64,000 bases of DNA from Brachyspira sp949287565 (GCF_036997615.1 NZ_JAWLQA010000015.1), one strand, 5' to 3'. Positions 44,119 to 53,890 are shown, numbered from the stretch's first letter. Translations and numbers: made by a program. Notes: generated by a model not told the origin, from the sequence alone.

Positions 44119-46503
44119 ATGTTTAAGAAAAAAAATAAAGATAATGTGGTAAAGAAGAAAAAATCAAAATTAAAGAAATTTATATTAACTATTTTTATAG
44201 TATGTTTATTCATATCCGTTACAGTAGGTATAATAGGTATTTACTTTGTCGGAGGCGTATATAAAGACTGGGTAGCCAGAAGAGATCAAAGTATGGCTAT
44301 GCTTGAAGAATACTATGATATAATAGTTATAAGAGGTAATGAAAAAAGGATAAGATATTTCAATCCTTTAAATCCTTTCGGAGATTCTCCTCCTACAAAG
44401 ATATACGATAGAAATAATATATTAATAGGTGAGTATATGCCTCCAGCCTATGAGGTTGTTAATGTTGATGATATTAACCCTCTTTTGGAACAGACATTGC
44501 TTTTAATGGAGGATCAGAAATTCTATTCGCATAAAGGTATTAACTATTTCAGAACAGCTTATCTAGGTATTAGAACTATTTTAACAAGAAAAATAATAGG
44601 CGGAGGTTCTACACTTACTCAGCAATTGGCCAAATTATTATTCACTAAAAGCGAAAGAACTATAGAAAGAAAACTTTTTGAAATGTTTGCAGCAAGAGAG
44701 ATAGAGCAGAAATATACTAAGAAAGAAATTTTGGCTATGTATTTCAATACAGTTTATCTCGGTGATGGAAACTACGGATTTGAAGCTGCAGCCAATCATT
44801 ATTTCAATAAGCCTTTAAGACAATGCAGACTATTGGAATATGCTATATTAGTTGGTATGCTTCCTAACCCTACATATTATTCTATAGTTAATAATCCGGA
44901 TAACAGCAGAAAAAAAGTAGAGCAGATATTATCAAGACTTGTAAAAAATAAGATCATAGATAAAGAAACTATGGAAGCTGAGCTTGCTTTATTTGATAAA
45001 GAGTATACTAATATCAATAAGCAAGTTAAAGGTGCCCAATGGAAAATGACAGTCAATAGAGCACCTTATGTTAATGAATATGTAAGACAAGAATTATTAA
45101 ATTATTTTAATAAAGATGAGCTTGCATTATCTGGGCTTAAAATATATACAACAGTAAATGAAAGATATTACAGAGTAGCTGATTCTGTTATGAAAGAAAA
45201 TATAAGAAAATTACAATCTAGTTCTTCAAACAGAAGTTATCAGGGGGCAATGGTATCAATAGACCCAAAAACAGGCGGAGTGCTTGTGATGATAGGGGGA
45301 GATGGATACACATTGCAAAATCAATTTAACAGAGCAGTACAGGCAAAAAGACAAATAGGCAGTGTAATTAAACCTTTTATATATTTGTATGCATTTGAAG
45401 GCGGAGCACAGCCTTTTTCTACTATGCTAGATACAAATTACAGTTATCCTCAGGGTACAGGAAAGCCTGCATATTCACCTAGAAATTTTGACAGAAGGTA
45501 TAGAGGCGAAATAACTTTAGAAACAGCATTATCAAAATCTATTAATACAATAGCTGTGAAATTATTAAATGATATAGGACTTTCTTATTTTATAGAACAT
45601 TCAAGGGAATTTTTTGGAGAAAATGCTTATATACCGAATGCTTTATCTATAGGTTTAGGAACTATGGAGATGAGTCCGCTTGATTTGGCTTCTGCTTATA
45701 GTGCATTGGCTAATGGCGGTGTTAAATATGAACCTTATATAGTAGATAAAATAATTGATATGGACGGTAATGAACTTAGCGTTACAGCTTTAGTTGATAG
45801 AACACCTCATAAAATAAGTGCAACATCTCCGTCATCTTATTATTTTTTAAATACTACTTTACAGAAAGTAATAGCACCAGGTGGAACAGCATATAGAAGT
45901 GCTAATACTTATGGATTTAAATATCCTTCATATTCAGCAAAAACAGGTACTACAAGCGAACATAGAGATAACTGGTTTGCTGCATATAATGATGAAATAG
46001 TGACAATTACTTGGATAGGAAGCGATAGAAATGATTTACTTCCAAATAATGTTACAGGAGGAGCTACCACTGCTTTAGCTACATTTCAATATCTTGATGC
46101 TATAACTCCATCATCTAAAAGAGAATTTAATTGGCCGGTTCCTAATGATGTATTAATAGTTGAGATTTGTCAGGATTCAGGACTTCCTAGAAATCATACT
46201 TGTGTAAATGTAGCACCGCTTACAGTAGGAGGAAATGTTGATTTATCTACTCAATGTCCTATAGATCATATTAGAACAGGTACTCCTAAAAATGAAGCAA
46301 CTAATGATTCTATGATGGAAGATGAGGGAGATTTTTATTATACTCCTTTAGATGAAAATAGTAACAGCTATGATAGTAATCAAAACAATAATACTCAAAA
46401 CAACAATATACAAAACAATAATCAAAATAATAACAATAATAATATATACTTACTTCCTGAAGATAATATAGAAGATCCTAGTTTAGGAAATATAAGAAGT
46501 TAA
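44119..46503 (+). CDS. Class A penicillin-binding protein (transglycosylase/transpeptidase)
   Basis: A 794-residue bifunctional peptidoglycan synthase. A basic tail and one transmembrane helix (about residues 22-48) are followed by the GT51 transglycosylase domain with MEDQKFYSHKGIN and GGGSTLTQQLAK. The transpeptidase has SxxK in IGSVIKPF, SxN in SKSINT and KTG in AKTGTTSE. Both active sites are intact. The last 60 residues after the catalytic region are an unusual Asn/Gln-rich tail (about thirty Asn) followed by an acidic end. It polymerises and cross-links the cell wall. GGTGATAAATG gives a moderate start. Its strand is opposite to both neighbours. Confidence 0.93.
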   Translation: MFKKKNKDNVVKKKKSKLKKFILTIFIVCLFISVTVGIIGIYFVGGVYKDWVARRDQSMAMLEEYYDIIVIRGNEKRIRYFNPLNPFGDSPPTKIYDRNNILIGEYMPPAYEVVNVDDINPLLEQTLLLMEDQKFYSHKGINYFRTAYLGIRTILTRKIIGGGSTLTQQLAKLLFTKSERTIERKLFEMFAAREIEQKYTKKEILAMYFNTVYLGDGNYGFEAAANHYFNKPLRQCRLLEYAILVGMLPNPTYYSIVNNPDNSRKKVEQILSRLVKNKIIDKETMEAELALFDKEYTNINKQVKGAQWKMTVNRAPYVNEYVRQELLNYFNKDELALSGLKIYTTVNERYYRVADSVMKENIRKLQSSSSNRSYQGAMVSIDPKTGGVLVMIGGDGYTLQNQFNRAVQAKRQIGSVIKPFIYLYAFEGGAQPFSTMLDTNYSYPQGTGKPAYSPRNFDRRYRGEITLETALSKSINTIAVKLLNDIGLSYFIEHSREFFGENAYIPNALSIGLGTMEMSPLDLASAYSALANGGVKYEPYIVDKIIDMDGNELSVTALVDRTPHKISATSPSSYYFLNTTLQKVIAPGGTAYRSANTYGFKYPSYSAKTGTTSEHRDNWFAAYNDEIVTITWIGSDRNDLLPNNVTGGATTALATFQYLDAITPSSKREFNWPVPNDVLIVEICQDSGLPRNHTCVNVAPLTVGGNVDLSTQCPIDHIRTGTPKNEATNDSMMEDEGDFYYTPLDENSNSYDSNQNNNTQNNNIQNNNQNNNNNNIYLLPEDNIEDPSLGNIRS

Positions 46504-46510
46504 AATAAAA

Positions 46511-46535
46511 AAGGGAGCTTTTTATAAGCTCCCTT
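46511..46535. terminator. Terminator between penicillin-binding protein and GH16 genes
   Basis: A perfect 10-bp stem, AAGGGAGCTT with AAGCTCCCTT, has a 5-base loop. The minus side is followed by TTTTTTATTTT, so it serves the GH16 gene best, and it may also stop transcription of the penicillin-binding protein gene. Confidence 0.82.
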
Positions 46536-46578
46536 AATTAAATCTAATTTATATAATTTTTTCTTCTAAATTTCTATA

Positions 46579-47867
46579 TTACCATTGAACATCTCTATAA
46601 TATTCGCATCCATTAGCACCTCGAGAATTATCAAGTATAGTATCTTTATTAGGCATAACTTTAACCCAATCCACATCCATCCAAGTATCTAACCCTGCTT
46701 GAGCACCGCCTGCATATCCATCTTCTCCTCCGTTATTAGAATGAGATCTTCCTACTCCTACATTTATTATCATATAAAAAGCTGATTTATCAAGGAATGG
46801 ATAATCTACAACACTTTTACCAGCTTTTAAATAAGGTTCTCTTCCTTTTTGTCCATCAACATACCAATATAGTCCTTCTTTAGTCCATTCCAAAGTATAT
46901 GTATGCCAATCATTAATATTAGCAACTGCAGCTTTTCCTCCTTTTCCACCTTTATATTCATCTGGATCATGTCCTACATGTATAGTTTGATCTACATTAT
47001 TAGGATCTCCCCAAACATATTCTATGACATCTATTTCTCCGCCTGCAGCCCATTCTCTCCATAATGGCCTTTGCTGATCATCACCTCTAGCTGGCATTAA
47101 CCATAGAGCAGGGAAAGGTCCTTTTTTTGTTTTCCTACTTGATTTTCTATTCTAGCTCTGAACTCCACCTTACCATAAGTAAAGAAGAAAGGTTCTCTTC
47201 TCTTACTGTCTTCAGGAGCTTCATGAGTACCATATAAATGTGTTGTTTGCATACCGCTTCCTTTAGATGTACTGTCATCATCTCCTGTTTTTGTACCTCT
47301 CATATGAAGGTATTCTATATTTCCATCTTTTTTGAGTTCAAGATTTCTGAAACTTCCATTCATAGCATGATTCCAAGCAGATTTTCCTTTCCATGCTGCA
47401 ACCCATTTTCCTTTCCAAGGTTCTAAATTTTCTGCTTGTTGAGCATTAGCAGGTAAAGGTTCATTTATACTGAACTCTTCATAAAATAAATAAGTTGTAA
47501 TATCGCTTTTTTGATACAATATTTTTTCAGCACCTGAAGTTAAATCTACAATAGTGATATCATAACCTGAACCAGGGTTTACATTTACTTTTTGACTAGG
47601 AGATGTAATTGGTACTGTAATATCTTTTCCCGCATTAGCAGTATCAGCAGTTATTTTTCCTTTAGCTCTGAATTCAATTCTGCTTCCGGTAAAACCTGAT
47701 TCTTCAAAGTTGACAACTATGTATTTATCTTGTACTACTATGCTTTTGAATATAGGATTTCCTGTAGGTCCTGTAGAACCTGATGCAGCTTTATTACATG
47801 ATATAACAAGTATACCTGCCGATAATATAAATGAAAAAATAGAGATATAAATAAATATTTTTTTCAT
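46579..47867 (-). pseudogene. GH16 glycoside hydrolase (lipoprotein) split by a frameshift
   Basis: Read as two frames this is one lipoprotein-type glycosidase. The ATG at 47867 has GGAG upstream, and the signal ends in the lipobox VISC. The amino part (to about 47100) ends with FFFTYGKVEFRARIENQVG. The other frame continues as PFPALWLMPARG and has the catalytic GEIDVIEYVWG (E-I-D-x-x-E) of GH16 laminarinase-type enzymes, then WHTYTLEWT and a W-M-D-V-D-W end. The break is at a run of seven T (47122-47128); one extra A on the coding strand would restore the frame. It may be a true mutation, a phase-variable tract or a sequencing error. Confidence 0.82.
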
Positions 47868-48136
47868 ATACAACTCCGTTATTTATTTTATAATGAAAAG
47901 CTATCATATCTTTGTTAAAACTCAAACTATAAAATTACTGCATATATCTGGTAATTTCTATATAAAATGATAAAAATATATTTAAAAAATTTATTATTAT
48001 TGATATAATTATCTGCTTGTATAAATAAAAAAAATAATTTTTTTGTTTTATTTATGCAAAATTTTTTTTATTAATATAAAATATAATATATAATAATCGG
48101 TTATATTATTTATACGAGAAATTTTAAAGGATAAGT

Positions 48137-49984
48137 ATGATTAGTTTTTTTAAAACTCAATCCACAGAAGCCAGACGTGATTTAATACTTCATGGCCCTA
48201 TTACTAATACATTGATAATGTTATCTATTCCTACTCTTATAATGAGTATAGTTCAGTCTATGATACCATTAATGGACGGACTTTTTCTTAATAATGTTGC
48301 AGGTACTGTTATAGCAAGCAGCGTGCATTTTGCAGAACCTATAATCAATATGATGACAGCATTATCTCAAGGTTTGGGTGTTGCTGCTATGGCTATAGTA
48401 GGGCAGTATAATGGGCTAGGGGACTTTAAAAATGCGAAAAGAATATCCACACAGATAGTTGTTATAGGCGTAATGTTTGGTATCGCCATGGGGCCTACTC
48501 TATATGTTGTAAGTATATTAGTATCTATGAATCTTCTTCCTAATATTAAAGAGAATGTATTTACATATTTATCTTTATACAGCTTTGTTATGCCTATGAC
48601 ATTTTTAGCTGCTTTATATAATGGTATAAAAAATGCTAATGGTAAACCGGAAGCCACTCTTATAAGAAGTATAATATTATTGCTTTTAAAAGTATTATTT
48701 AATTTTATATATGTTTATTTACTGCATTTAGGTGTAGTAGGAAGTGTATTAGCTTCATTTTCAACTTATTCTATAGTAACAGTTTGGATGTATTATGATT
48801 TATTTATAAAAAAAGGAGATGATAAATTATCTCTAAAAAAGTTTAAATTTGATCCCAGCGTATTGAAAGAACTTATGATTATAGGTGTTCCTTCAATGCT
48901 TAATACATTTTTAACTAATTTCGGATTTTTTCTTATCAATACAGAGGTTGAAAAATATGGTGCTGCTGTATTAAACGGACAGGGTATATCTAATAATATA
49001 GTTAATATATGTTTCAATTTTACTGCTGCTTTTGGTTCTGCCGTTACTACAATGGTTAGTATGAATATAGGTGCTAAGTATAATGATAAAGCTAGAAAGT
49101 CTTGTTATACAGGAATTATAATGTCGGTTATTACTTCTGTTGTTCTTATAGCTATTATTATACCTCTTACGCCTCATCTTACTATATTATTTACTAGAGA
49201 AGCTGAGGATTTATATGTAGCTAATAAATCTCTTCCTATATTTGCTTTTGGTGTATTAGGTTTTGGTATAGCTATGGTTTCTCAGGGGGCTTTGATTGGA
49301 CTTGGAAGAACTAGAATACCTCTTATAATAAGCATACTTAGAATATGGCTTTTAAGATTTATATTTATTCTTTTAACAAGCAAGTATTTGTCATATTGGT
49401 CAGTATTCTGGGGCAATTTATTTTCAAACACTATGGCTGGAGTAATAGCACTTGCCATAATGTTAAGAGTACCTTGGGTTTCTGTTATTAATTTGAAGAC
49501 ACAAAATAGCCTTGTTTTAAGGACTAGATTATTTGTAGATTCTTTAGGGGCTAGATTATTCCCTAAAAATATTGGTAAGAGAAAAGATTATGTTCAGAAG
49601 ATGAGAGAGAAATTAAGTAAAATAAAAGACCCTGTTAAACTTGTTTTGTTTAGAGAGAAAGAATTAGAAAAGATAGAGAGAATGCAGGAGAAAGAAGAGA
49701 GAGAAAGACAGAGAGAAGAAAAGAGAAAATTAGAGAGGGCAGAATGGAAAATGCAGCTTGAAGAGATGAAAGAATTGAGAGAGAAGAAAAATCAAGAACG
49801 TAAAGAGTATAATGAAAATAGGAAAAGAGAGAAAGAAGCTAAAAAATTACAAATGAAGCAGGAAGTTCAGTCTAGAAGAGAGGCAAGACATAGATTAAGA
49901 GAAGAGAAAAAAATAGAAAGCCAAAAACGCAGAGAAGAGAGAATAAATTTAAGAAATAAAAATAATGATGCCAAAAATAATTGA
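48137..49984 (+). CDS. MATE-family transporter with long charged tail
   Basis: A 615-residue protein. Residues 1-450 form a MATE transporter with about twelve hydrophobic segments (starting TLIMLSIPTLIMSIVQSMIP, with MDGLFLNNVAG). Residues 460-615 are an extra, extremely charged Glu/Lys/Arg region predicted to be a long helix or coiled coil (for example KEERERQREEKRKLERAEWK). Normal MATE proteins end near residue 450. The tail is presumably cytoplasmic and may bind a partner or membrane lipids. The gene precedes ispD by only 14 bp, so they are probably co-transcribed. The substrate is unknown. Confidence 0.83.
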   Translation: MISFFKTQSTEARRDLILHGPITNTLIMLSIPTLIMSIVQSMIPLMDGLFLNNVAGTVIASSVHFAEPIINMMTALSQGLGVAAMAIVGQYNGLGDFKNAKRISTQIVVIGVMFGIAMGPTLYVVSILVSMNLLPNIKENVFTYLSLYSFVMPMTFLAALYNGIKNANGKPEATLIRSIILLLLKVLFNFIYVYLLHLGVVGSVLASFSTYSIVTVWMYYDLFIKKGDDKLSLKKFKFDPSVLKELMIIGVPSMLNTFLTNFGFFLINTEVEKYGAAVLNGQGISNNIVNICFNFTAAFGSAVTTMVSMNIGAKYNDKARKSCYTGIIMSVITSVVLIAIIIPLTPHLTILFTREAEDLYVANKSLPIFAFGVLGFGIAMVSQGALIGLGRTRIPLIISILRIWLLRFIFILLTSKYLSYWSVFWGNLFSNTMAGVIALAIMLRVPWVSVINLKTQNSLVLRTRLFVDSLGARLFPKNIGKRKDYVQKMREKLSKIKDPVKLVLFREKELEKIERMQEKEERERQREEKRKLERAEWKMQLEEMKELREKKNQERKEYNENRKREKEAKKLQMKQEVQSRREARHRLREEKKIESQKRREERINLRNKNNDAKNN

Positions 49985-49998
49985 GAGAATGAATATTT

Positions 49999-50709
49999 AT
50001 GAATAATACAACTTTAATAATATTAATAGCTGGAAGCTCAAGAAGATTTGCCGGTAAAGTAAAAAAACAATTTATAAAGGTTGATAATAAGCCTATATTT
50101 ATTCATACTCTTATAAATATGCTTAAATTTAATTTTAATAATGTTGTTTTAGTTAGTGCTGAAGAAGAGATAAAAAATATAAAAAAATATATAGAAAAAG
50201 AAGAGCTTATCAAAGAAAAAATAAAGAAGAATATGCATTATGTAAATGGCGGTAAAGAGAGAGTATATTCTGTATATAATGCTATGACTTTTTTGAATGA
50301 GCATAGAGAAGATATTAAAACAGATTATGTATTTATTCATGATGGCGTAAGACCTTTAGTGAAGAAAAAAGAAATTACATTATTGTATGAAACAGTTTTG
50401 AAATATGATGCTGCTATATTGGCTTCTAAGGTTGTAGATACAATTAAAAAGGTTAATGAAGATAAAACTATAACAGATACTATTGACAGAACTTATCTTT
50501 ATAGAGCAGCCACTCCTCAGGGTTTTAAATTTGATAATTACATGAAAGCTATAGAAATGTATATAAATGATAAAGATGCTGGCTTAGTTACAGATGATGC
50601 TGAAATATACAGTAAATATTTAGGAGATGTAAAAATAGCTGAATGTTCCTCTGATAATATAAAGATTACTAATAGAGAAGATTTAGATATTTTTATAAAA
50701 TTAAGATAA
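49999..50709 (+). CDS. ispD: 2-C-methyl-D-erythritol 4-phosphate cytidylyltransferase
   Basis: A 236-residue cytidylyltransferase of the non-mevalonate isoprenoid pathway. The amino-terminal nucleotide-binding segment ILIAGSSRRFAGKVKKQFI (variant of the usual A-G-x-G-x-R-M), a central IHDGVRPLV and a late TDDAEIYSKYLG are visible, with RAATPQGFKF between. Length is normal. It follows the MATE gene and precedes the McsA-like gene, so the grouping is not pathway-based. Confidence 0.9.
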   Translation: MNNTTLIILIAGSSRRFAGKVKKQFIKVDNKPIFIHTLINMLKFNFNNVVLVSAEEEIKNIKKYIEKEELIKEKIKKNMHYVNGGKERVYSVYNAMTFLNEHREDIKTDYVFIHDGVRPLVKKKEITLLYETVLKYDAAILASKVVDTIKKVNEDKTITDTIDRTYLYRAATPQGFKFDNYMKAIEMYINDKDAGLVTDDAEIYSKYLGDVKIAECSSDNIKITNREDLDIFIKLR

Positions 50710-50784
50710 AATCATATTAATTATTTGCTTTTTTTTTTATTAAATGGTAAAATTTTAATAATAAGTTATTAGGGGCAATATATT

Positions 50785-51333
50785 TTGAAGTGCAATATCT
50801 GTGGTAAAGAAAAAGCTGTATTATATATCCAAGAAATAATAGGTAATGAACGCAGACAAATCCATATATGTAAAGAATGCGAAATGAATGGCAATATTAT
50901 GGAAAAATGCCTAGAATTAGAGTTCAATAATATTGATACCATATTTCCTAATTATAAATCATTGCCTTCCAAAAAGAAGAAGAAAAAAACTCCGAATTCT
51001 AATAAAATATGCAAAGTTTGCGGGTATTCTTTAGATGATTTTCTAAAAACAAATGTAGTATCTTGTCCTAAGTGCTATGAATATTTTAAATCAGAACTTA
51101 GCAAGCATATTAAAAAAATACATAGAGAAAATAAGCATATAGGAAAAATATCAAACAAGAATTTAACAAATAAAGATATAGAAGCTAAAATTAGTAAATA
51201 CAGAGAAGAAATAGAACTTCTTATAAAAATAGAAAAATACGAAGAAGCTGCTTTGATAAGAGATAAATTAGAACATTTGAAAAAAGATTTAATATCTAAA
51301 AAAACTAAGAGCGAAAAAAAAGATGTCCGTTAA
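50785..51333 (+). CDS. McsA-like protein with CxxC clusters and UvrB/UvrC-type motif
   Basis: A 182-residue cytoplasmic protein starting at TTG (50785) with AGGGG about 9 bases upstream. Two zinc-binding cysteine pairs occur early (CNICGKEKAV and CKECEMNG), two later (CKVCGYS and CPKCYEYF), and a UvrB/UvrC-type helical hairpin near the end (EIELLIKIEKYEEAALIRDK). This layout matches McsA, the activator of the arginine kinase McsB in Firmicutes. The next gene starts 11 bp before this one ends and encodes an McsB-like protein. The usual ctsR and clpC neighbours are not here. Confidence 0.8.
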   Translation: MKCNICGKEKAVLYIQEIIGNERRQIHICKECEMNGNIMEKCLELEFNNIDTIFPNYKSLPSKKKKKKTPNSNKICKVCGYSLDDFLKTNVVSCPKCYEYFKSELSKHIKKIHRENKHIGKISNKNLTNKDIEAKISKYREEIELLIKIEKYEEAALIRDKLEHLKKDLISKKTKSEKKDVR

Positions 51334-52330
51334 TAATACAGCAAATTGGATATATAAAAAAGGTGAAGATGATAATATAGTATTATATTCTAAAATTTCA
51401 ATTTATAGGAATTTAGATGATATTAGATTCTTTCACAATATGGATAAAGAAGATTTTAAAAATACAGAAAATATTTTAAAATCTAATATAGAAGAATTAA
51501 ATCTTAATTTATCATATAGAAAATTAATTGATATTCCCGCCATTAACATTAGAATGCTTATAGAAAATCTTACTATACCAAGCAATAAGAATATAGTACA
51601 TGCATCATTATTCACAGATGAAGATGAGGATATATCTCTATTAATAAATTCAAATGAGCATTTAGAAATTCAAACTATAGCAAGAGGATTAGAATTAGAG
51701 AATTGCTTTAATAAAGCTTATGAAATAGAGAGTTCTTTAGATCAGAAAATTGATTTTGCTTATGATAATAAATTCGGATTTCTTACAAGTTCTCCAAATA
51801 TAATTGGTACTGCAATGAGGGCTGAAGTTTGTGTGGCTGTGCCTTGCCTTGCTTGGAAAACTCCTGATAATATAGACTATATAATAAGCGAATGCAATAA
51901 AAAAGGGCTTGAAGTTAATTTAAAAAACGGAGTATTAAATATAAGCAACAATATCATGATAGGGGTTACTGAAAAATTTATACTTGATACTATTATAGAA
52001 AAAGTTAAAGAAATATCCGAAAAAGAAAAGAAGATAAGAAACAGAATAAAAAAACTTGATAGAGTAAAAGCAGAAGATAGAATATATAGAAGTAATGCGG
52101 TATTATTGTCAGCGAGGTCATTAAAATATAGAGAACTTATCAATTATAGTTTATGGCTTAGATTGGGTATTTATTATGATATTATAGATAATATAAATTT
52201 GGATACTATATATTATATGGCATTTGTTGGAAAGAATGCTCATTTAAAGCATTTATATGAAAAGAGTAACTATTATAGAAATATAGATGAAATTAGAGCT
52301 AATGTTATAAGAGATATATTAAAAAAATAG
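51323..52330 (+). CDS. Degenerate McsB-like guanidino-kinase-family protein
   Basis: A 335-residue protein with the overall layout of McsB. Recognisable segments are FGFLTSSPNIIGTAMRAEVC (canonical members have L-T-S-C-P-T-N-x-G-T) and INSNEHLEIQ (canonical N-E-E-D-H). The active-site cysteine is a serine. The early S-x-R-x-R-L-A-R-N segment is changed to YSKISIYRNL, and the late R-G-x-x-G-E phosphate loop is missing (KNGVLNISNN). These are the ATP- and substrate-contacting residues, so catalysis is doubtful; it may be a pseudoenzyme that still acts with McsA. It overlaps the McsA-like gene by 11 bp and is convergent with the lipoprotein gene downstream. Confidence 0.75.
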   Translation: MSVNNTANWIYKKGEDDNIVLYSKISIYRNLDDIRFFHNMDKEDFKNTENILKSNIEELNLNLSYRKLIDIPAINIRMLIENLTIPSNKNIVHASLFTDEDEDISLLINSNEHLEIQTIARGLELENCFNKAYEIESSLDQKIDFAYDNKFGFLTSSPNIIGTAMRAEVCVAVPCLAWKTPDNIDYIISECNKKGLEVNLKNGVLNISNNIMIGVTEKFILDTIIEKVKEISEKEKKIRNRIKKLDRVKAEDRIYRSNAVLLSARSLKYRELINYSLWLRLGIYYDIIDNINLDTIYYMAFVGKNAHLKHLYEKSNYYRNIDEIRANVIRDILKK

Positions 52331-52819
52331 TTATTTTATAAAGTTAATCTCTACATTGTATTTAAAATTAAAATTCATACCATAAACATTAAAAGTTAAA
52401 ATTATATCAGCATTACATTTAAGACTTTCTGATTTTATAGCATCTAAAGCTGTTTGAAATAAATCTATATATTTTGCTTTAGATTTCATATTCATTTCTC
52501 TAGAATCATTTGCAGGAATTTTTATGATATTTGATTCTTCAGATGATACTGAATTTGCAAATATATCACCTGAAGAATTAATTAGGTTTATTTCAAGTTT
52601 TTCTATTGGAATCTCAAAAGGTAAATTATTTTTTATTTCAAGTAATGTGTTTAATGTAATATCAGATAAAGTCATATTATCTATAGAGGCTGATTTTACT
52701 GTTATATCAGGCTTATACTTTTCTATATATTCCCTTGTAATTTTATCAGCCTCTGATTTTACTCTAGAGCATGATGCTGCTGCGATTAATAATAAAATTG
52801 ATATTTTTATTAATTTCAT
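52331..52819 (-). CDS. LEA14-like lipoprotein
   Basis: A 162-residue lipoprotein with a short type II signal peptide (lipobox AAASC, Cys17). A single LEA14-like immunoglobulin-like domain follows (IDNMTLSDITLNTLLEIKNN, PFEIPIEKLEINLINSSG and a closing VYGMNFNFKY). The domain is a water-stress-type beta sandwich whose bacterial role is unknown. It is translationally coupled to an upstream paralogue (one-base stop/start overlap) with which it shares about half of its residues, so the two arose by duplication. Confidence 0.8.
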   Translation of the reverse strand: MKLIKISILLLIAAASCSRVKSEADKITREYIEKYKPDITVKSASIDNMTLSDITLNTLLEIKNNLPFEIPIEKLEINLINSSGDIFANSVSSEESNIIKIPANDSREMNMKSKAKYIDLFQTALDAIKSESLKCNADIILTFNVYGMNFNFKYNVEINFIK

Positions 52820-53310
52820 TATTCTTTAAATGTTAATTCTTTAGTATAAGGGAACTCAAATTTCATTCCATATACTGTAAATGTTAAAGTTATTTTAGCA
52901 TCGCATTTAAAAGATTTTGATTTTATGGCATCAAAAGCTGTTGTAAATACATCTAAATATTTTGCTTTAAAATCTAAATTAATATCTCTTGCCTGATTTG
53001 CAGGTATTTTTAATGTTTCTACAGAAGTAGCTGTGGCAAAAGTTTTTCCTGAGGTATTAACAAGATCTATTTGAACTTTATCTATAGGAACTTCAAAGTC
53101 CAAATTATTCTTTATTTCAAAAAGTGTAGTTAAAGTTATATCCTGTAATGTTACACTTGATATTTTCGCACTTTTTGCTCTTACATCAGGTTTATGTTCT
53201 TCTATGTATGCTCTTGTTATTTCTCTTGCTGATGACTGTAATGTTTCGCATGAAGATAATACAAATAGCATTGATAATATTGAGATTATAACAGTTATTT
53301 TCTTAATCAT
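52819..53310 (-). CDS. LEA14-like lipoprotein, paralogue
   Basis: A 163-residue lipoprotein with lipobox VLSSC (Cys21) and the same LEA14-like domain (KISSVTLQDITLTTLFEIKN, FEVPIDKVQIDLVNTSG and VYGMKFEFPY). It closely resembles the next gene downstream in length and sequence. Coupled translation suggests the two products work together or in a complex in the envelope. Confidence 0.82.
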   Translation of the reverse strand: MIKKITVIISILSMLFVLSSCETLQSSAREITRAYIEEHKPDVRAKSAKISSVTLQDITLTTLFEIKNNLDFEVPIDKVQIDLVNTSGKTFATATSVETLKIPANQARDINLDFKAKYLDVFTTAFDAIKSKSFKCDAKITLTFTVYGMKFEFPYTKELTFKE

Positions 53311-53417
53311 AAATTATACCTTTTTATTTAATCATATTTATATAACAAATATAACTAAAAATAGTAATATATAAAAATCTATTATTACTTATAATTAAAA
53401 TAACTGAAATTATTGTT

Positions 53418-53831
53418 TTATGAATTATATAGATGTTTTATAATATCAAGTATATCAATATTATGCTCGTAGTTTTTTAAATTTATTGGTATTATAGAAA
53501 ACATGTTTAATTTACCAGTTATTATATGAATTTTAAATATTGATTTTTTTAGATTAAAAAAGCTATTTATCAAGTTTGATAATTCTTTATTGTATATAAT
53601 TACATTAAAAGTGATATCTTTACTTTCTTTTGATTTTATTGATATATTATCGCATTCAATATAAGCGAATTTTTCATTCAAGCAATTAATAAGATTCAAT
53701 TTTAGATTTTCTAATTTTATTTTTATAGGATAATTATTTTTTATATTTAATGTTATTTGCAAATATGTGCTGTCCCATTCAAATTTTTGCAGAACAATAT
53801 TTTTAATATGAATATCTATATGTAATTTCAT
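53418..53831 (-). CDS. LEA14-like protein without signal peptide
   Basis: A 137-residue third relative. It keeps the LEA14-like strands (IHIKNIVLQKFEWDSTYLQI, IKNNYPIKIKLENLKLNLIN and a SKESKDITFNV strand) but lacks any signal peptide or lipobox. It is diverged from the two lipoproteins, and separated from them by 107 bp. Possible explanations are an in-cell role or loss of its 5' end; the intact frame and its ATG do not settle this. Confidence 0.68.
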   Translation of the reverse strand: MKLHIDIHIKNIVLQKFEWDSTYLQITLNIKNNYPIKIKLENLKLNLINCLNEKFAYIECDNISIKSKESKDITFNVIIYNKELSNLINSFFNLKKSIFKIHIITGKLNMFSIIPINLKNYEHNIDILDIIKHLYNS

Positions 53832-53857
53832 TTATAAACAGATTATTATATTATAAA

Positions 53858-53890
53858 AAAAGTTACAATCTGAATCAGACTGTAACTTTT
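53858..53890 (-). terminator. Terminator of the NfnA-like gene
   Basis: On the minus strand AAAAGTTACAGTCTGA pairs with TCAGATTGTAACTTTT (one mismatch) around a minimal loop and is followed by a T-run, 18 bp past the stop codon. Confidence 0.82.
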
